Shown piece after piece: positions 1 through 14,001 of a stretch of 64,000 nt of DNA (position 1 is the stretch's first letter; every line of letters begins with the position of its first letter). The stretch is from Stictocephala bisonia. Taxonomy: Eukaryota > Arthropoda > Insecta > Hemiptera > Membracidae. Where the stretch lies: assembly GCA_035578905.1 (NCBI GenBank), contig JAQJVL010000030.1, forward strand, positions 683,159-747,158. Direction: 5' to 3'. The notes beneath the pieces were generated by a model. It did no database searches and was not told the DNA's origin. It saw only the letters and a list, made by a program, of their open reading frames with translations. A program made the position numbers and the translations under genes.

Positions 1-1465
1 CTCGTCGGGTACATTTTAAAACATTTTTTACGAAAAAAAGAACAAAAATATCGTAGACGAACAATGCTTAGAAGTACAGTAAACATACAAATAGCCCTTT
101 ACAATACAGTTTTCAACTTAATAAATTTTGTTAAAATGAATTATGGTTCTGCAACGAATTTGCCTTTTTCGTTTTGCAGGCGTTGTGTTTTCATCAAACA
201 CGTAAGAAAGTTACAGTTTCGAACTTTCTCACGAGTTAACTTCTGTAAGAGAATATTCATAGACGGTATTAAAACAAAAACAGTGATAATCATTGTAAAA
301 GAGGTAAAGTGCTCTTATTTTTGTCACTGTTCCGATATGCATTCCTACACCTGCCCCCACTCCGCACTGCGGGCTACCACCAGCGCCACATTTCACCCAG
401 TAGATGCCGTCAATGTAAAAGTAGTCCATGAATGTAGGCAGGGACGGGAGGGAGCTCCCAGAGTTGAAGTTGCACCTTGTATCCAGTCGACCTTGACTGA
501 CGTAATGTCCAAATGACGTCTGCTACCAACCTACCACCGTGATTCCGGCCATGTGCCAGCTGATAAATGTTACCGATGTATATTTTGATAAAATGACTAA
601 AGACGGCCATAGTGTAATCAATAATAACTTTGTTGTGGACTGAACATCAACGTAAGACGATCTGCACATTTCACCATAGATTTAGTGAAGAAATTAAATT
701 TCACAAAAAATTAGTAACAAATTATTAAAATAATATTCTTAAACTATTTATTCTTATATTATTCTTATACAGTGTCTTGACCTCAGATCTATGGTTATCT
801 ATGATAACACCATCAATACGTGTGGATAGGGTATTGTGATCTATCAGACTGAAGACACATGTTCCAATCAATGTTTTTACTTTGAAGCAAACCAGATTGT
901 AAACGTATTCACGGATAGTTCAATAAATATGCCTACTGTTTAAAAAACCGCTAAAACGATTTGGATTGGTAGAATATATACAGTATACAATTATGTTGTA
1001 AGAAAACAAAATATTTAAAATTTATGGCAATAATGTCGGAGAATAATTTTCTTGTAGTCCTACAGAATTATGATAGAGAATTTTACTCAAAAATAGCAAA
1101 CTAAGGCGATGTGTACAAAGTGTAAAATGTATCATGTACTGAAAGAAGAAAAAGACATTTACTTAACATTCGCTTTGTTATTGCAATATATGGTTAAGTT
1201 AACCCGATTAATAAAACAAGTCGTGTACATTCGTCATGGTTGTTCGGAAAATATTGTTATGAGACCCAGGTGGGCATAGAAAACGTATCAAAAAGCAATC
1301 TTACTGTAATGACCATAAAATGCAGTCACAGTGAATGTGTTCTAATGACTGGGGGGCGTTAATAATATACATTATCCTAAAGAAAGAAGAATACTGTCCA
1401 CTTATATGTGTCCCATGAAGTCGGTTTGCCTAATCTGTGAACTTAGTTTTTGTTCTGTCTTCATA
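1..1465. other. No gene recognised; AT-rich DNA with one GC-richer island
   Basis: No convincing exon, RNA gene or repeat was found. The stretch 320-550 is GC-richer than its surroundings and both strands carry short open frames there, but none has a recognisable domain or a matched pair of splice sites. The remainder is AT-rich and looks intronic or intergenic. Confidence 0.5.
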
Positions 1466-1469
1466 GGTA

Positions 1470-1645
1470 GCGCCAGCGGTCTCCGGCTCTCTTCATCTTT
1501 CTCTCAGTCTCGCTGAAGAAGAAGACTTATAGCTTAGATAATAATAGTCAAACAATCATAACAGTGATTATTTGAGAAAATTCACCGTTAGATAGCAGCA
1601 AAGGTTTTGGTCTGTTTGTTTCTACAGTCAATCAGAACTAAGTTA
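1470..1645 (+). repeat. Dispersed repeat family D, copy 1
   Basis: The stretch resembles 20740-20930 in the same orientation. Shared blocks in the same order are a pyrimidine-rich run, a CTGAAGA-type segment, then CACCGTTAGATAG and TGTTTGTTTCTA. The copies differ by indels and substitutions, so this is an old interspersed element. No coding potential or terminal structure is visible; a SINE or MITE remnant is possible but unproven. Confidence 0.5.
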
Positions 1646-2630
1646 AATTCGCTCGTGACCGATGGCCTAGTAACATTTACTACAATGATAAGTAATCTGT
1701 TCTATTTGGCAATCGTGGAACGATTTGAGTTTGGCATAGACTTTGAGCTCGTGGTTTTTGTACGGGTTATCTCTTAAATAATGCTAAAAAACGCACCCTA
1801 AAAAAGATAACTATTGGTGAAGACTGGTATAGGTGTGTTAGGGGTCCATGTATAGCTTTGTCACACTAACTTGGTTATTTGAGATATTTGTGCGATTTAA
1901 AAATAAAAGAACATTCACGTATGAACAATTTCTTTGTTTTACGACAAACGATGGCAGCAATTACCTCTCATGATAAAACTTACCACAAATTTATTAGTAA
2001 ATCATGGTAACGAAACTACCATTGCAATCCATCGTAAGGAGCGTAGTGTTGTACTGTATTTCCACTTCACGGAGCTTTGGATTAAGGGGTGACAAGTAAT
2101 GAGAAAGTTCACACGTTCAATGGGCGTCCGCTTCACGGCCGTTAATCGTAATGACAACAACCGGATGGATCTAGACTGACTTGTGGTGAGTGACGAGATG
2201 TAATTGGACCTTAGGCATTGAGCAATGAATAGAAATCTCTATAAGACGTGCACACCCAATGTTAAAAATTCAGCCTGGCGCAAAGATTGGATACGCTATT
2301 TCGATCAGTAGCCAGTAGATCGTGCGAAGCGTCTCTTCCTTCAAGTCAAGTCAAAGTATAACATTCATTAAAAAAAATTTTAATTATACAAAAATATTAC
2401 ATTTTTTTAAAACGAAAAACATCTTAATCCCTTATGTTATGTTTAAAAAACGTAGTTACAAAAAATTTAATTTGTACTTTGGACGGTTTTGCCTTCAGGC
2501 AGGGATGTTTTGAACACTTGAGAATTCAAACTGTGCCATTAGCCAATGGGAGCATCGGTGGTGGTGGGTGAAAGACAAAAATGGGAATTAGATCATTAAA
2601 CTCATTCTTGTTCATCACGGCTCTTCTCTT
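1646..2630. other. No gene recognised
   Basis: AT-rich sequence without splice-supported open frames or obvious repeats. A 63-codon open frame at 2322-2513 is lysine/phenylalanine-rich, as expected from A/T-rich DNA by chance. Confidence 0.5.
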
Positions 2631-2639
2631 AGATCAGGT

Positions 2640-2935
2640 TATTGTTACATTCGTAGGGACGCGGGCAAAGTGTCCCAACGACAACCTGGACCATCTTATA
2701 AAATCCAGCTAGGACAAAGTGAGCCAAAAACACAGTGACCCAAAGACAAATTGAACCACTCAGGAATGAGGTTCAACAGTGTCCGTTCGCGAAAAGACAA
2801 CCTGGGCCACCTTGGAATGTTGCACGCTGCGGACTAAGTGTCCCAACGACAAACTGAACCACTCCGGAATGTGGTCCAGGTTTTATCTGTCAGGAAAAGA
2901 CAAACTGAACCATTTTAGGTTTTGAATGTGACTGT
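2640..2935 (+). repeat. Diverged copies of the 106-bp satellite
   Basis: Two to three degenerate units share phrases with the array at 4.7-5.4 kb, such as AAAGTGTCCCAACGACAA, GACAACCTGGGCCACCTTGG and a CACTCAGGAATG-type box. The spacing is irregular and the units are much more divergent than those at 5 kb, so this looks like an old edge or an independent relic of the same satellite. Confidence 0.75.
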
Positions 2936-4740
2936 ACAAGCAACGTGATACGTAAGGTATTCAAATAATAAATAAAATAACACAATTAATAAGTTAATTA
3001 TTCATTAATCTCAATTAAAATTAACTTTAACTTTTAAACTTTAACTGACTAAAGGAACATGTATATAAGAGTAAAGAAAATGTTGGCTAACACAATTATT
3101 TTAGGACGCTATATATGCTAATATTTTTATTTTACATGATAACTTATGCTGTTTATAGTCATGCTATTATTAAAATGAGCGTTGACTTTCATCTAACTCT
3201 AAATGTCATAGATAAAGAAAGTAAACAGAATTAAAGTCTCTTAAAGTACGTGTTCATCATTTTCTAGAAATAGGTATCCAGCATTATGCTACAGGAAAAT
3301 ATATTTCTACTGTTTTACATTCTTCAAAGCTCTTGAGAAATAATCGAGTGAGTAAAGTTGTCCAACTATAGCACATTAAGCCTAATCGGAATGTATAATA
3401 GGCGTCTTCCTAAAAGCGAACATAAGTATTATTTTAATGGTTGATGGTGAGTGACCCAGACACATCCATGGGTTGGTTCATACACTTGACCATCCATATA
3501 CATCTGCAGATGTGTTGATTGATAGAAATATATTTATCAGCGTTAAATAGAAGTGTAACCCCTTTTAAAAGTCGAATTCTTAAATTGGTTTAGTTAGTTA
3601 TAAAATTCAGTATCTATTTTAAAACATATAACATTCATTTGTAAATGTATGGCCATTTGTAGATGTAAAACAATTAAAAAGCTAAAGTTTTAAGAAAAAT
3701 ATAGTTTTATTCAAAATAAGATAAAATCTACTTTACAATAATTAACGCATACCTAATATTTTTATAATATACAATAAAAAGTAACTATTATTGATTTCAA
3801 AGATATTTATTTTATTAAATAAAATATTTTTTATATAACATTACTTTTCACTCATATCTTGACGTTCGGCGTCTTAAGAATAACTAAATAAGGAAACATA
3901 GTTTGCGTACGTAAATTCACTCACGTGCGCGCACAAACAAGTTACAACATGTTTTTTTTATGTTAAATGAAATGTAAATTGTATTAACATATTCAAAGTT
4001 GGACATTAGGAATTTTTATAACTATATCACCTAGCTTAAATTAATCTGTTGTGCTGATAATCTGTTTCCCACTTTTAACTATAGATATCATTGTTTTACA
4101 TCAAATTAAACTACTTTTACTATTTTTAGTAGAAATTGCTCAGATTACAGATGTATATCGATTAATAAATTTAAACCATTTTTACCATACATGACGATAC
4201 AGTTTTTAAGTAACTTATTTATTAGAGAAAATACTTACTAGGCTACTACTTAATATTGATAACATGTAACGTGGATTGATATTTGTAGTAACCTTGTTAC
4301 CAGTAGTCAGTCAGCGTCCCAGATGAATCTAAATAAAAAAACTATTTAATTTTAAAGCATTAATAGTAATATGCTATTAATATTACTATACAATTAAACA
4401 AATTTATTTCTATTAGAGATGTTACCAAAATAAACATATAAATATACGAGTTTAATTTACGATAAGCAAACATTTGCTGCTTTTGTTTCAAAAACTATTA
4501 ATAGTCAAGCTATAGATGACTGTACTCGTATTTAAATAAAAGGTTACTATGTAGCTTGTTATTTGTGATAATGAAATTTTACATAAATGTGTACTAAAAA
4601 TTACCCATATTACCCTGTAATAAATTTACCCATTTACTACAGGGTAAACTGCATGAATGGCATTAAAGTGATTAAAATATTTTCAGCTTCAAAAACCAAC
4701 CCCAGATTTAGTGTTATTACAGTACAGTCATAGGCAAAAA
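2936..4740. other. No gene recognised; very AT-rich
   Basis: Long A/T-rich stretches with homopolymer runs. No exon, RNA gene or repeat could be supported. Confidence 0.5.
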
Positions 4741-4744
4741 CCAA

Positions 4745-5415
4745 GGATCTTTGAGAGTGGCTCAGTTTATCCTTGCGCGTAAGGACAAACGAAACCATTT
4801 CTGATTTTAGCACATGGAGGACAAAGTGACCCAACGACAACCTGTATCACTCAGGAATGTTGACTGTTGTCCAACTTTGTCTGTTCACGAAATGACAACC
4901 TGGGTCACCTTGGAATTTTGCACGGTGCGTACAAAGTGACCCACCGACAACCTGTACCACTCAGGAATGTTGTCCTCCAACTTTCTGTTCACGAAAGGAC
5001 AACCTGGGCCACCTTGGAATTTTGCACGGTGCGTACAAAGTGATCCAACGACAACCTGTATCACTCAGGAATGTTGTCCTCAAACTTTGTCTGTTCACGA
5101 AAGGACAACCTGGGCCACCTTGGAATTTTGTACGGTGCGTACAAAGTGACCCAACGACAACCTGTATCACTCAGGAATGTTGTCCTCCAACTTTGTCTGT
5201 TCACGAAAGGACAACCTGGGCTACCTTGGAATTTTGCACGGTGCGTACAAAGTGTCCCAACGACAACCTATACCACTCAGGAATGTTGTCCAGTTTGTCT
5301 GTTCACGAAAGAACAACCTGGGCCACCTTGAAATTTTGCACGGTGCAGACAAAGTGTCCCAACTACAATCTGTCCCAAATAAACTGGCTCAGTTTGTCGT
5401 TAGGACACTTCTCTC
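4745..5415 (+). repeat. Tandem satellite, ~106-bp dimeric unit, about six units
   Basis: The marker CACGGTGCGTACAAAG (with small variants) recurs at about 4921, 5025, 5131, 5237 and 5339, giving a period of 102-106 bp. Each unit contains two related halves: one with GACAACCTGGGCCACCTTGG and one with CGACAACCTGTATCACTCAG. The repeat therefore probably arose by doubling of a ~53-bp monomer. Open frames inside the array on both strands follow from repetition and are not genes. The left edge is diverged and the last unit is degraded at about 5345-5415. Confidence 0.92.
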
Positions 5416-5529
5416 ATTCCCCATTCGTTAAGTGAATCGCAGACCTAAATCTCAAAAGGGGTTCCTCGCCTACTACGGAATTTATTAAAATTAATAACAC
5501 CTTTAACTGACGAAGAGTTGTTTATCTAA

Positions 5530-5665
5530 CGGCACGAAGGGGGGAGGCCGAAGATGGTCGGTGTGACAAAGGAAGTGGTGTCGATAATTAGCTAAGTGGG
5601 CCGCCGGCAGTTCCGGGCGTGAGCATCGAGAGCGTGGCGGCGGGCGGGTTGAGTCCAGGTGAAAT
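5530..5665. other. GC- and CpG-rich island, unassigned
   Basis: This ~135-bp stretch is strikingly GC-rich against AT-rich flanks and contains many CpG dinucleotides. A GTGAAA donor-like site follows it on the plus strand, but no polypyrimidine acceptor precedes it. It could be an exon, a promoter-proximal element or a repeat remnant; the sequence does not decide. Confidence 0.3.
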
Positions 5666-8600
5666 CATTACAGTGAGGGCCCAATAGACATGATGATTCT
5701 ATCATAATTGTAGTATTGTAAACAATACGTGTAGGACGGGTACTTTGTGGGTACTGAGATCTCAACGTACGTGAATGTAATCCTTGTAACGATCTGTAAA
5801 CGATTTTCTAGTTAATTTTACCACTACCTGAATATAAAAGCAAAGAGAAGAGTGTTCTACTTGGTTTCCTTAAATGAGGGGGTGGAATTGTCGGTCCTCT
5901 GGGATAGGCTTATATTCTCCACAAGACCAATGGCTAAACGAATAAGCCTGTTTTAAACGTATTTTTCCTATAAAATTGTGTTTGATTTGTCATTTTGTAA
6001 GCATTCTATTCTACCGTATTACAGAAAGTCGATTGCTCAGTTTATTTAAATTTTTTATATCACTTATGTATGATCTCGTATATATTAAAAACTGTTCATA
6101 ATTGAAACAGAAACTCCAATAACATTAAGAATTTAATAAAGAATTTTTCAGAATTTAAGTAGTTAAAATCAGCTGACGAAAGCCAGAGAACTACCAGTTT
6201 CTTTTTGTTGCTTAATTAATAAGAGAAAATGTAACATTAGCTATATGGAGAATAGATTAGTTCTTGTTGTAAGGTACCAGAATTTCTATTCACTAAAACT
6301 TACCCTTAAAATAATAGAAGTAATTTTTTTGCCAACATGTCAACTCTAACAAATAAAATCAGGTTTACAAGCTTTCGCCATCGTATTCATTTTGCAATTG
6401 GATTAAAAGTGGGGAAATACAAAACCCAACAAACAGCACCGGGAGCGGCAAAGCAGTGAGTAATATAACCCGGGTTTTTATAAATACATTTTTTAATATT
6501 TACTGGCCCAACAGATTCTTTTACAACCAACCTAAGTAAGGACTATAGATATGCAACATTTCACCTTCACAGTCATTGTAGTCAGCGACCGCAAGTCCGT
6601 CCGTCAGTACGCGGTATTGGCAAATGTATGCATCAGCTATTAATTCAGAACATAATTTGAGTCTAGTGAAAATTAAATAAAAACTCTTTGGTTTATTCTG
6701 ATTACAATAGCATATTCTCAATAATCACTAACGATATAAAGCATACATTTCTACATTTCATACATTTGAACTAGTGAACGAACATGCTGTTGAAGTAAAA
6801 AAGGTTAGTGTTATTAGATTAGGGGATGTACTAGTGTTCCATAACACACACACAGCTACACTGTGTTGTATACAATGTTGTAAGCGTATGAACCGATCTG
6901 CAACATCGTAAATGGTGAAAACGGGAAGAAAATATGTTGACGAGATTCTCAAATATACATATATACAAAAATCTGTCTTGCGTAGGACTACGCTCTGAAA
7001 CTTACGTTAACTATTTCTTGAGCAATGATCTTTTTCTAAATTGAGCCACATGCAAAAATTAACACTGGAACTTAATATTACACTAATGTATGATACACGG
7101 TTTAAACTGAAATATATAGGGCCAGTGAGGTAAATTAACTAAATAAAGGGAACGTACTGTTTAGTTAAGGACGTTTTAAACACATTAAAAGTGCATACTG
7201 ATTTTTTTAACTATAAAACTGAAAAAAATCTAGAGATAAAGCGCACAGTCAAAACGTGACGGATAATATTGAAGCCGAGGAAGGTAGAGAGCGTGACAGT
7301 AGTAGCTAAGAGGCTACAGAACATAACAACATGGCGTTCACGATTGTGCAAGAGTAAAATTCTGTACTTCGACTGTTAAGTAAGTTAAGTAAAATGTATT
7401 ATAAATGAATGATCATTTAGTCTCCACCTTTTGACCATCGTAAGCTGCGTATACATTAAGAGTACTATTTATACAGAATGTTGGACATGAAAATTATTTC
7501 ATAAAATTTGAATAGAACTTTTGATATATGTTTTGCTGATATATAACAGCTCATAAACTGCATTATTTTCTAATTTAAATTCAGTCCGAAAGTAGGTAAA
7601 GCATTTTGGAAATTTTTACTCTGATCTATTGAATTTAATTCAATCACTTAACTATGGTTAATACGAAGAGAGTAAAAATAGGCATTTCACTAAACCGTAT
7701 GTATTTAGCTCAGTAATTAGCTCAGCATTTGCTTCGCTACAGGGCGGTTCTCTAGGTTTGCTTACCCTCCCGTTCGTGGTTCTATCTAAACCATCACATC
7801 AATACAAAAGCTCAGCCTGCCACCGTCCTACTAGATAATAAAGTTTTATAGCCGAGAAAACCTTGTAAGTCTACTTTGAGGTGATGGAAAGCAGTCCAAT
7901 CATGTCAGAGTTAATGGAAATTTCCATAAACATTTCGCAATGAAAATCAAATTGGCCAAGCATTTGTCTCATGTTCCTGTTTTTGTATCAGCTGTTTGAA
8001 ATAAATTATTAATGGCAGTGTTCGTCTTATAGAAAAAAATGAGACGTTGATGGAACTGTTTCTACCCCTTGGGGATGTAATTTTGATAAACTCTTAGTTA
8101 GCGGGTCTCTATGATACAAAAGCTAACTTCCCTCCAAATGTCATCAAACTCTGTTCAATGGTTCCAGTGATTTCGCGGTGAGTGAGAACATCGTTTCTGG
8201 ATTTTATATATTAAAATTATCAAGGTCTACCACTCATACTATATTGGTTAACTACAATGGATCGTAAAAGATACTTCTAACAACTTATAAAACACTAACG
8301 ATCCCATTTGTTGATAAATTATATCCACACAGCACTGAAAAGAACGGGGCATCCGTGCACGCGTTAATCTATGCACTCATCTGCTTCTCATCGGAAAAAT
8401 CACTTGCTACTGCTAATTTTCATTACGTTGGAGACGTCTAGAAATGTTGTAAAAATACAGCAATTAATACGTTATTTAAAAGGAGAACACTTGATTCTAA
8501 AATTTAAATCTCACTGTGAGTCTATTGAAGTACGTTTAACGTTATTGAACACGTGTTTTATCATATACGTAGAACAAAATGTAGGCCTACCATCAAATAT

Positions 8601-11600
8601 TTATAAAGTGACTAAACAGTAAACACAAAATCTTCCGAGTCAGATTCACACTACAAACGAGGCACTTAAAATTGAATTGCAGTAATTTTCCAAAGCAAAG
8701 AAGTAGCAAGACACGAAGGGGTTCCCAGAGGGCCACTTATCCACTTGTTCAACAATGTTAAACGAATTCCCGACAACCGCGCCACGACAGTCTCTCAGGT
8801 GGCATGTCCCGGACAGCATTCTGCGACACGATGCCATACTGAGGTTACAACTATAAACCATTGTTAAATACAACCAAACAGATTGAAAATGGTGAAGTAC
8901 TGAGTTAAGCCCAAACAGATTATCCAAAACAAATGGTATATGTAAGATACGAGTATTAACTACACATATAGCCCTTTACCAGTTTGTGGACGATGTCCTC
9001 ACCTGTACTGCTATTTTGGCGTATTAGCGCTATCGTCGAATTCCGCGTGACATCTGTTCATTTCTAGGTTGATCGAGTTACGTATGATGTTTATAAACTG
9101 AATCTAGGAGGTATATTTAAACATTTTTTCTGTCGACCAGAACCGAAACACTTCAAAAGTTTTTATTTATTTTTTTTATGTAACCGAGATTGAAAATTTA
9201 AAAATTACATATTTTCTGTCTGTATTTAAATGTTATTTTCTTGTTCTTTGTGAGCAATATTTCAAGGCCAATTGATTTCACTAGTAATAGTCATATCTAT
9301 ATTTGTCTGTTTCTAAGAATTAGAAATTCGTAGCAGAGTTACCGTCTTGATGCATTTAATAGCCGTTGCTAAAACAAACTACATACTACTTATAAAAGCA
9401 GTTTACAAATTTCAAGTGAACAAATTAGTTAAAATAAAAACGTACGTATTATTCATTATAATAAATTACATTTCATTTTTTAAAGATAATTCGACTAAAA
9501 ACACATATTCTCAATATGATGTACAACAATGGAGAAGATAGTTACTACATTAGTGTATTATTCAGTAAAACTGAAAGACGAAGAACGTCTGCAGCGAAAT
9601 AATGGGGCGAAGAATGATATGCTATTCTTCCGCAATCTTCTTCATAAATTTATCATTTGTTGAGAAGTGTAGTTCATTCCGGTCTTAGTCTCTATACCGG
9701 TATAGGACAACACAAATAAATTAATTGAAATAAAGAAAGTCGTAGTGGAATAAGCGGGAAGTGGAGCGAAGGATTCGCAGAAGTTGCGGTACTTCACTTT
9801 CCCGCCTACCCGGATACATCTTGGTAACCTACAAGGCGATACACCATTGTTGTGATCCACAGCTGACTGCAGGAAGCGATAAAATGTATTTTAATTACAT
9901 TGGTAACAGTATTTTGTAAACATGACTGTATTGTTTTCTAGCCTGGATAACTGCAGTGGTTTCTCTGTTTATTGCCATTTGGTTTTTGGACATACAAACT
10001 TTTACAACTAATCGTTGATTTATTTAAACAGTTAGTTGGTGGGTTGCAGTTTATCGCCCAAATACATTTATACACATAAGATAACAAGTAGGCCTACATC
10101 CAATATTAAACTCTCGGAGTCAGAGGCGTGAGTCTGCAGCGCAATGACAAGTAAGTGAACTACCGACAGCAAAGTTTATATGGTGCATACAGAAAACGAG
10201 TTACAAACCTGTTAAAAAACTCGACCTCCCTATATCAGCCATTAGAAAAAAAAAGACAAAATGTCGCCATCGCTTTGACGTAAATCGCCAAAGTTCGACA
10301 GTTTTGCATGTATAAGGAACACCCTGTTGCGTCATCCACGTATGCAGAGGTGATAGTCGCATGACGTCACACATTGGTCATTTGTTCGATACACTCGCCC
10401 GGAGAGAGCCGTCAGGAAGGGGAGGGGTGAGCTGATTACAAAGAGTAATTACAATTATGTTCAAGTATATGTGGGACAGGCGTGTCAGTCAATTATTCCA
10501 CACTGTGCTTCCTGCAGGTTGCGTAGGCCTCGGTTCACGACAGCGTGAGTTAATTGGTTGCTCTATGATCGTGATAAACATGTGGCATTGATAAAAGGAG
10601 CTCAGAAAAAATGTAATTACCAAATTACAGAGTTTATTAATTGTTTCCGTTGTCACAGAGTGTAAGTAACCTGGCAGAAGTTTAAACTAATTGAAATTTG
10701 GAAATAAACCTCCGTCGTCCAACATATTCTATGAATTTCATTTAATTATTTTTATTAAATTTCCTAAAATAAAATAATTTTACCCCTTCTTTAAAAGAAC
10801 ATTAAATTTAACGCTTAAATATTAATTAACAATCAAATTAATATCTCTTAGAAGAATAATGAAATGAAAGGCCATTTTAGCTACTGAATGTACAAATTTT
10901 ACCAAGTTTAATGTAAAATTGTATAGTATGTGATTCAGAACTTCTCTACCCGCAATTGTAATGTATTTGAACATCAATAATATTACTTCATAATTAATTG
11001 TTCTTATGTTCTCATGTTTTTTTGAAATATTGTAAATCGTCCCGGCACTGCCGTGAACGGGGTGGATGTGGGTCAGTCAATTAATTATTCCAACTAAGCA
11101 CCACGCCACGTAAATACACGAGGATCGCATTCCCTTTAATTACTCCATCAAAGATTTATTCATTTAAATTACGTTGTCATTTGGCCGATAGAATATCTAT
11201 AGCTACCTACTAATATAATTAACAAACTATATTGAATAAGTAAACGAAAGTAGACATTTCGTGAAAAGTTTTTCATGAGTTTTTATTCCGTATTTACTGG
11301 ATTGTATATAACAGAACGGACAGATTAAACTCTCTAAACGTATACTTGTAGAATGAACTGATATTTTGGTAAATTAAATAATTTATGAATCTTTTTCTGC
11401 ACATGCTTTACCTTAGAAGCCTCATTATGCATATTATGTATTACACAGATTTTATTTAAATATAAGTATAATAACTAAATCTAAGTTAGATTAAGTATAG
11501 TATTGTATAGTTTTCTTTTAGCCTGACTTGGCAAAAATATTTGTAATAGCGTTTTTTAAAGCCGAGATTGTTTTTCTGTCTAAGTTGTTTGTTTGTCTGA

Positions 11601-13840
11601 GAAAATAAGGTTTATTCTTATAGTTATTACACAAAAGGAGCCACATGGGCACATTTTTTGGCATATTAGGGAAACAACTGGCTAGCAACCAGAGTTGAAA
11701 CTTGGCTCATACCGAGCGGCCAGAAAATATACATATAAAAAATTCACACAGGGAAATGGTTGTACATTTTGCATCTTCCACGATATTAACATTACTGACA
11801 ACCTAGCTTTTACTTATTTCATCCGGTTAACTTTGAGTGAGAACTTGGCAAATTAAACTAATGTTTAATTTTTCAATACTATATTACGTTGATTTTCAGT
11901 GAAAATACAATTGATAAAATTATATTAATGAACCTCGTACTAGTTGTTATGGTACATATAATGTAATATAATGTATTATACTGGGTATATACTGTCAAAT
12001 AAACATGTAGGCCCAATATTATATATATACAATACAGTTTTAATTTTTACTTACTGTAGGCGATACTGTACAAAGTTTATACTAATATTTTAACAGTGGA
12101 AATGATACATGTAAACAAAATCTAAACTAAATAATATAAATGATTTTTTTTAGATTATTACTAATTACATTTATTTCATTAATTAATTAATCAAATTCAT
12201 TAATTATTTAAATTACATAATTTAATTAATTAATTAAATTATTTCAACGTGTACATGCGTTAAGCACTTCCAATGGCTAAACTGTTTAGTTCCAGTGTAC
12301 TTTACTAGACGGTTATAAATTGTTCAGCGACCTTTTGTAAATCACCCAGCATATTTTTTTTGTAAATCACCCAGAAAAAAGGTTTCTTAAATGAATCCCT
12401 TTTTATATAGACATTTGGCAATCGTGTGTGCCAAAAAAGGCTTTCAGAAATCTTTTTAAACTACCCCATTTAATATGAAAGTATATTTTGTCCGTCAACA
12501 GTAAATCGACCATAAGTAATATGGTAATTTCATCCAATAACGATTAATAGTGAATCGAAATAGTGACATTTCACACACAACCAATTTATTGACACTTTTC
12601 AAAATAGCTAAAATGTTGCAAAACTGTATCAACAACAATATCACTGTTTCTATAAATCAATACACTAGATAAATTAATTTACCGAGTAGATAACTCATTA
12701 AGAAACTGAAGAACGGCGAGAACAAATACACTGCTAACTTAGCAACAAAGAAGGAGGTGACTCGATGTTTTGATCCTCTTAGAAACCCTCCAGACGTAAG
12801 CCGTCGTCTGGGCCATCAACCCTTCCTTGACGCGAGTCACACACGAGTGGGTGATCCACTTTGACAAAAAATTCTTAGTGATTATTATAAATTTTACTGT
12901 CAGTGATATTATACGACAACACATTCGTTCGTTCTAGAGCCTCGTTTTTTCACATAAGAGGAGGAGCACTATAAATAAAAAACACAAAATAAGGTAATTT
13001 CATCAAATATAATCACGAATACATCCGGAGTCTAATATTAGAGTAATATCAACGCGTTTCCTTCATCAGATTGTCAGCTTTAGTTAACGTAGTTAATTGA
13101 GTGAGCTAAGTTCTCTTGGTACAAGGGAAGTGGATAAACACTTATCCAAGTTAAGAATAATTATTGTTGTTTGAAATTTACTTGCCCCATATCAGAATGC
13201 TTTCAATCTTTCTGCGACGGTGTATAAAAAACCAAACACTTTCTGCAAGTACTATATTATGGTACCAATAGCGTAAAATATAAACTGAAAAAAAAAACAT
13301 TAGTTATGCTGTATATTTTCCAACTATATAATGTACCTAATAATAAGACATAAAGCAATGTTTAATTTAAAATATTTTAAAAGGCTTTTTTAAATACATT
13401 TTGTTTTTTTTACCAACATTCAAACTCAACACAAATAAGAAAGTTGAAATAAAGTAATTAAATAGACAGTTTAAATTGTTTTATTTTTAATATTTGGAGA
13501 GCAAACAAATTGGGTGGAGATACTAAGTTTACTAAAATTACGGTCAAATTCAAAGGATCGTAATAATTACGATTATTTGTTAACTTAAACAAAGAAATTT
13601 TCTCTGGTAATAATAAATAGTAAAATAATAGTTATTTAAAAATATGTTTCTAAAAAGAGAGAGACGCAAGTAGTCATAAGTCATTTATTCAGCCAAGATT
13701 ATTAACAAATATGTACATTGCATTGGCTAAGTCTAGGTAAAACTAGAGACATTTAAGTATTTTAAAACTTATATCTAAAACTTAAATAGCATGGTTTCTA
13801 AAACAAATGAAATGTATAACTGCCTAAATTAAAGAAATAA
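5666..13840. other. About 8 kb without a recognisable gene
   Basis: The sequence is mostly AT-rich. Local points: a GC-richer island at about 8690-8850 whose minus-strand open frame has no known domain; a GC-richer stretch at 9760-9860; a possible 27-nt microexon context at 10520-10546; the phrase GTCAGTCAATTATTCCA near 10485, repeated in similar form near 11072; a direct repeat TGTAAATCACCCAG at about 12340 and 12361; and an ATTAATTAA-rich stretch at 12170-12245. None is strong enough to call a gene. Confidence 0.5.
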
Positions 13841-13842
13841 AA

Positions 13843-14001
13843 CTAGGATTCTCCACCAGCCAGAAACTCTTGGACGCTGTAGTAGCTTCCTTCCTGTAGC
13901 ATGTAGTGTCCCTTACTTGATAATTTAAGGTCGTTGCCCTTACTTGATAATTTAAGGTCGTTGCCCTTACTTGATAATTTAAGGTCGTTGTGAGCAAAAA
14001 A
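13843..14001 (-). pseudogene. Probable LINE ORF2 C-terminal fragment with internal triplication
   Basis: Reading on the minus strand, an open frame ends with KGHYMLQEGSYYSVQEFLAG, three more residues and a TAG stop at 13843-13845. The YSV-x-EF signature close to the stop is typical of the end of ORF2 in CR1/Jockey-type non-LTR retrotransposons, and a second remnant at 58.9 kb ends in the same way (AFYSVDEF). The fragment is cut off upstream at about 14001, where a polypyrimidine-CAG stretch begins. Because of that splice-like boundary, a host terminal exon cannot be excluded. All three minus-strand frames stay open because the internal 27-bp unit has a length divisible by three, so the frame choice rests on the LINE motif. 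Confidence 0.55.
13910..13990 (-). repeat. Three perfect tandem copies of a 27-bp unit
   Basis: The unit CCCTTACTTGATAATTTAAG followed by GTCGTTG occurs three times without a difference. In the minus-strand frame it encodes a nine-residue peptide, NDLKLSSKG, in triplicate. Identity between the copies implies a recent expansion. Confidence 0.95.

Noticed and set aside
4961..5435. Overlapping open frames in four registers over the 106-bp satellite
   Set aside because: They are repeat-derived, mutually overlapping and shift frame between units because the period is not a multiple of three.
10520..10546. Possible 27-nt plus-strand microexon between TGTGCTTCCTGCAG and GTGAGT
   Set aside because: One of the three frames is stopped at once. 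No flanking exon on the same strand supports it.
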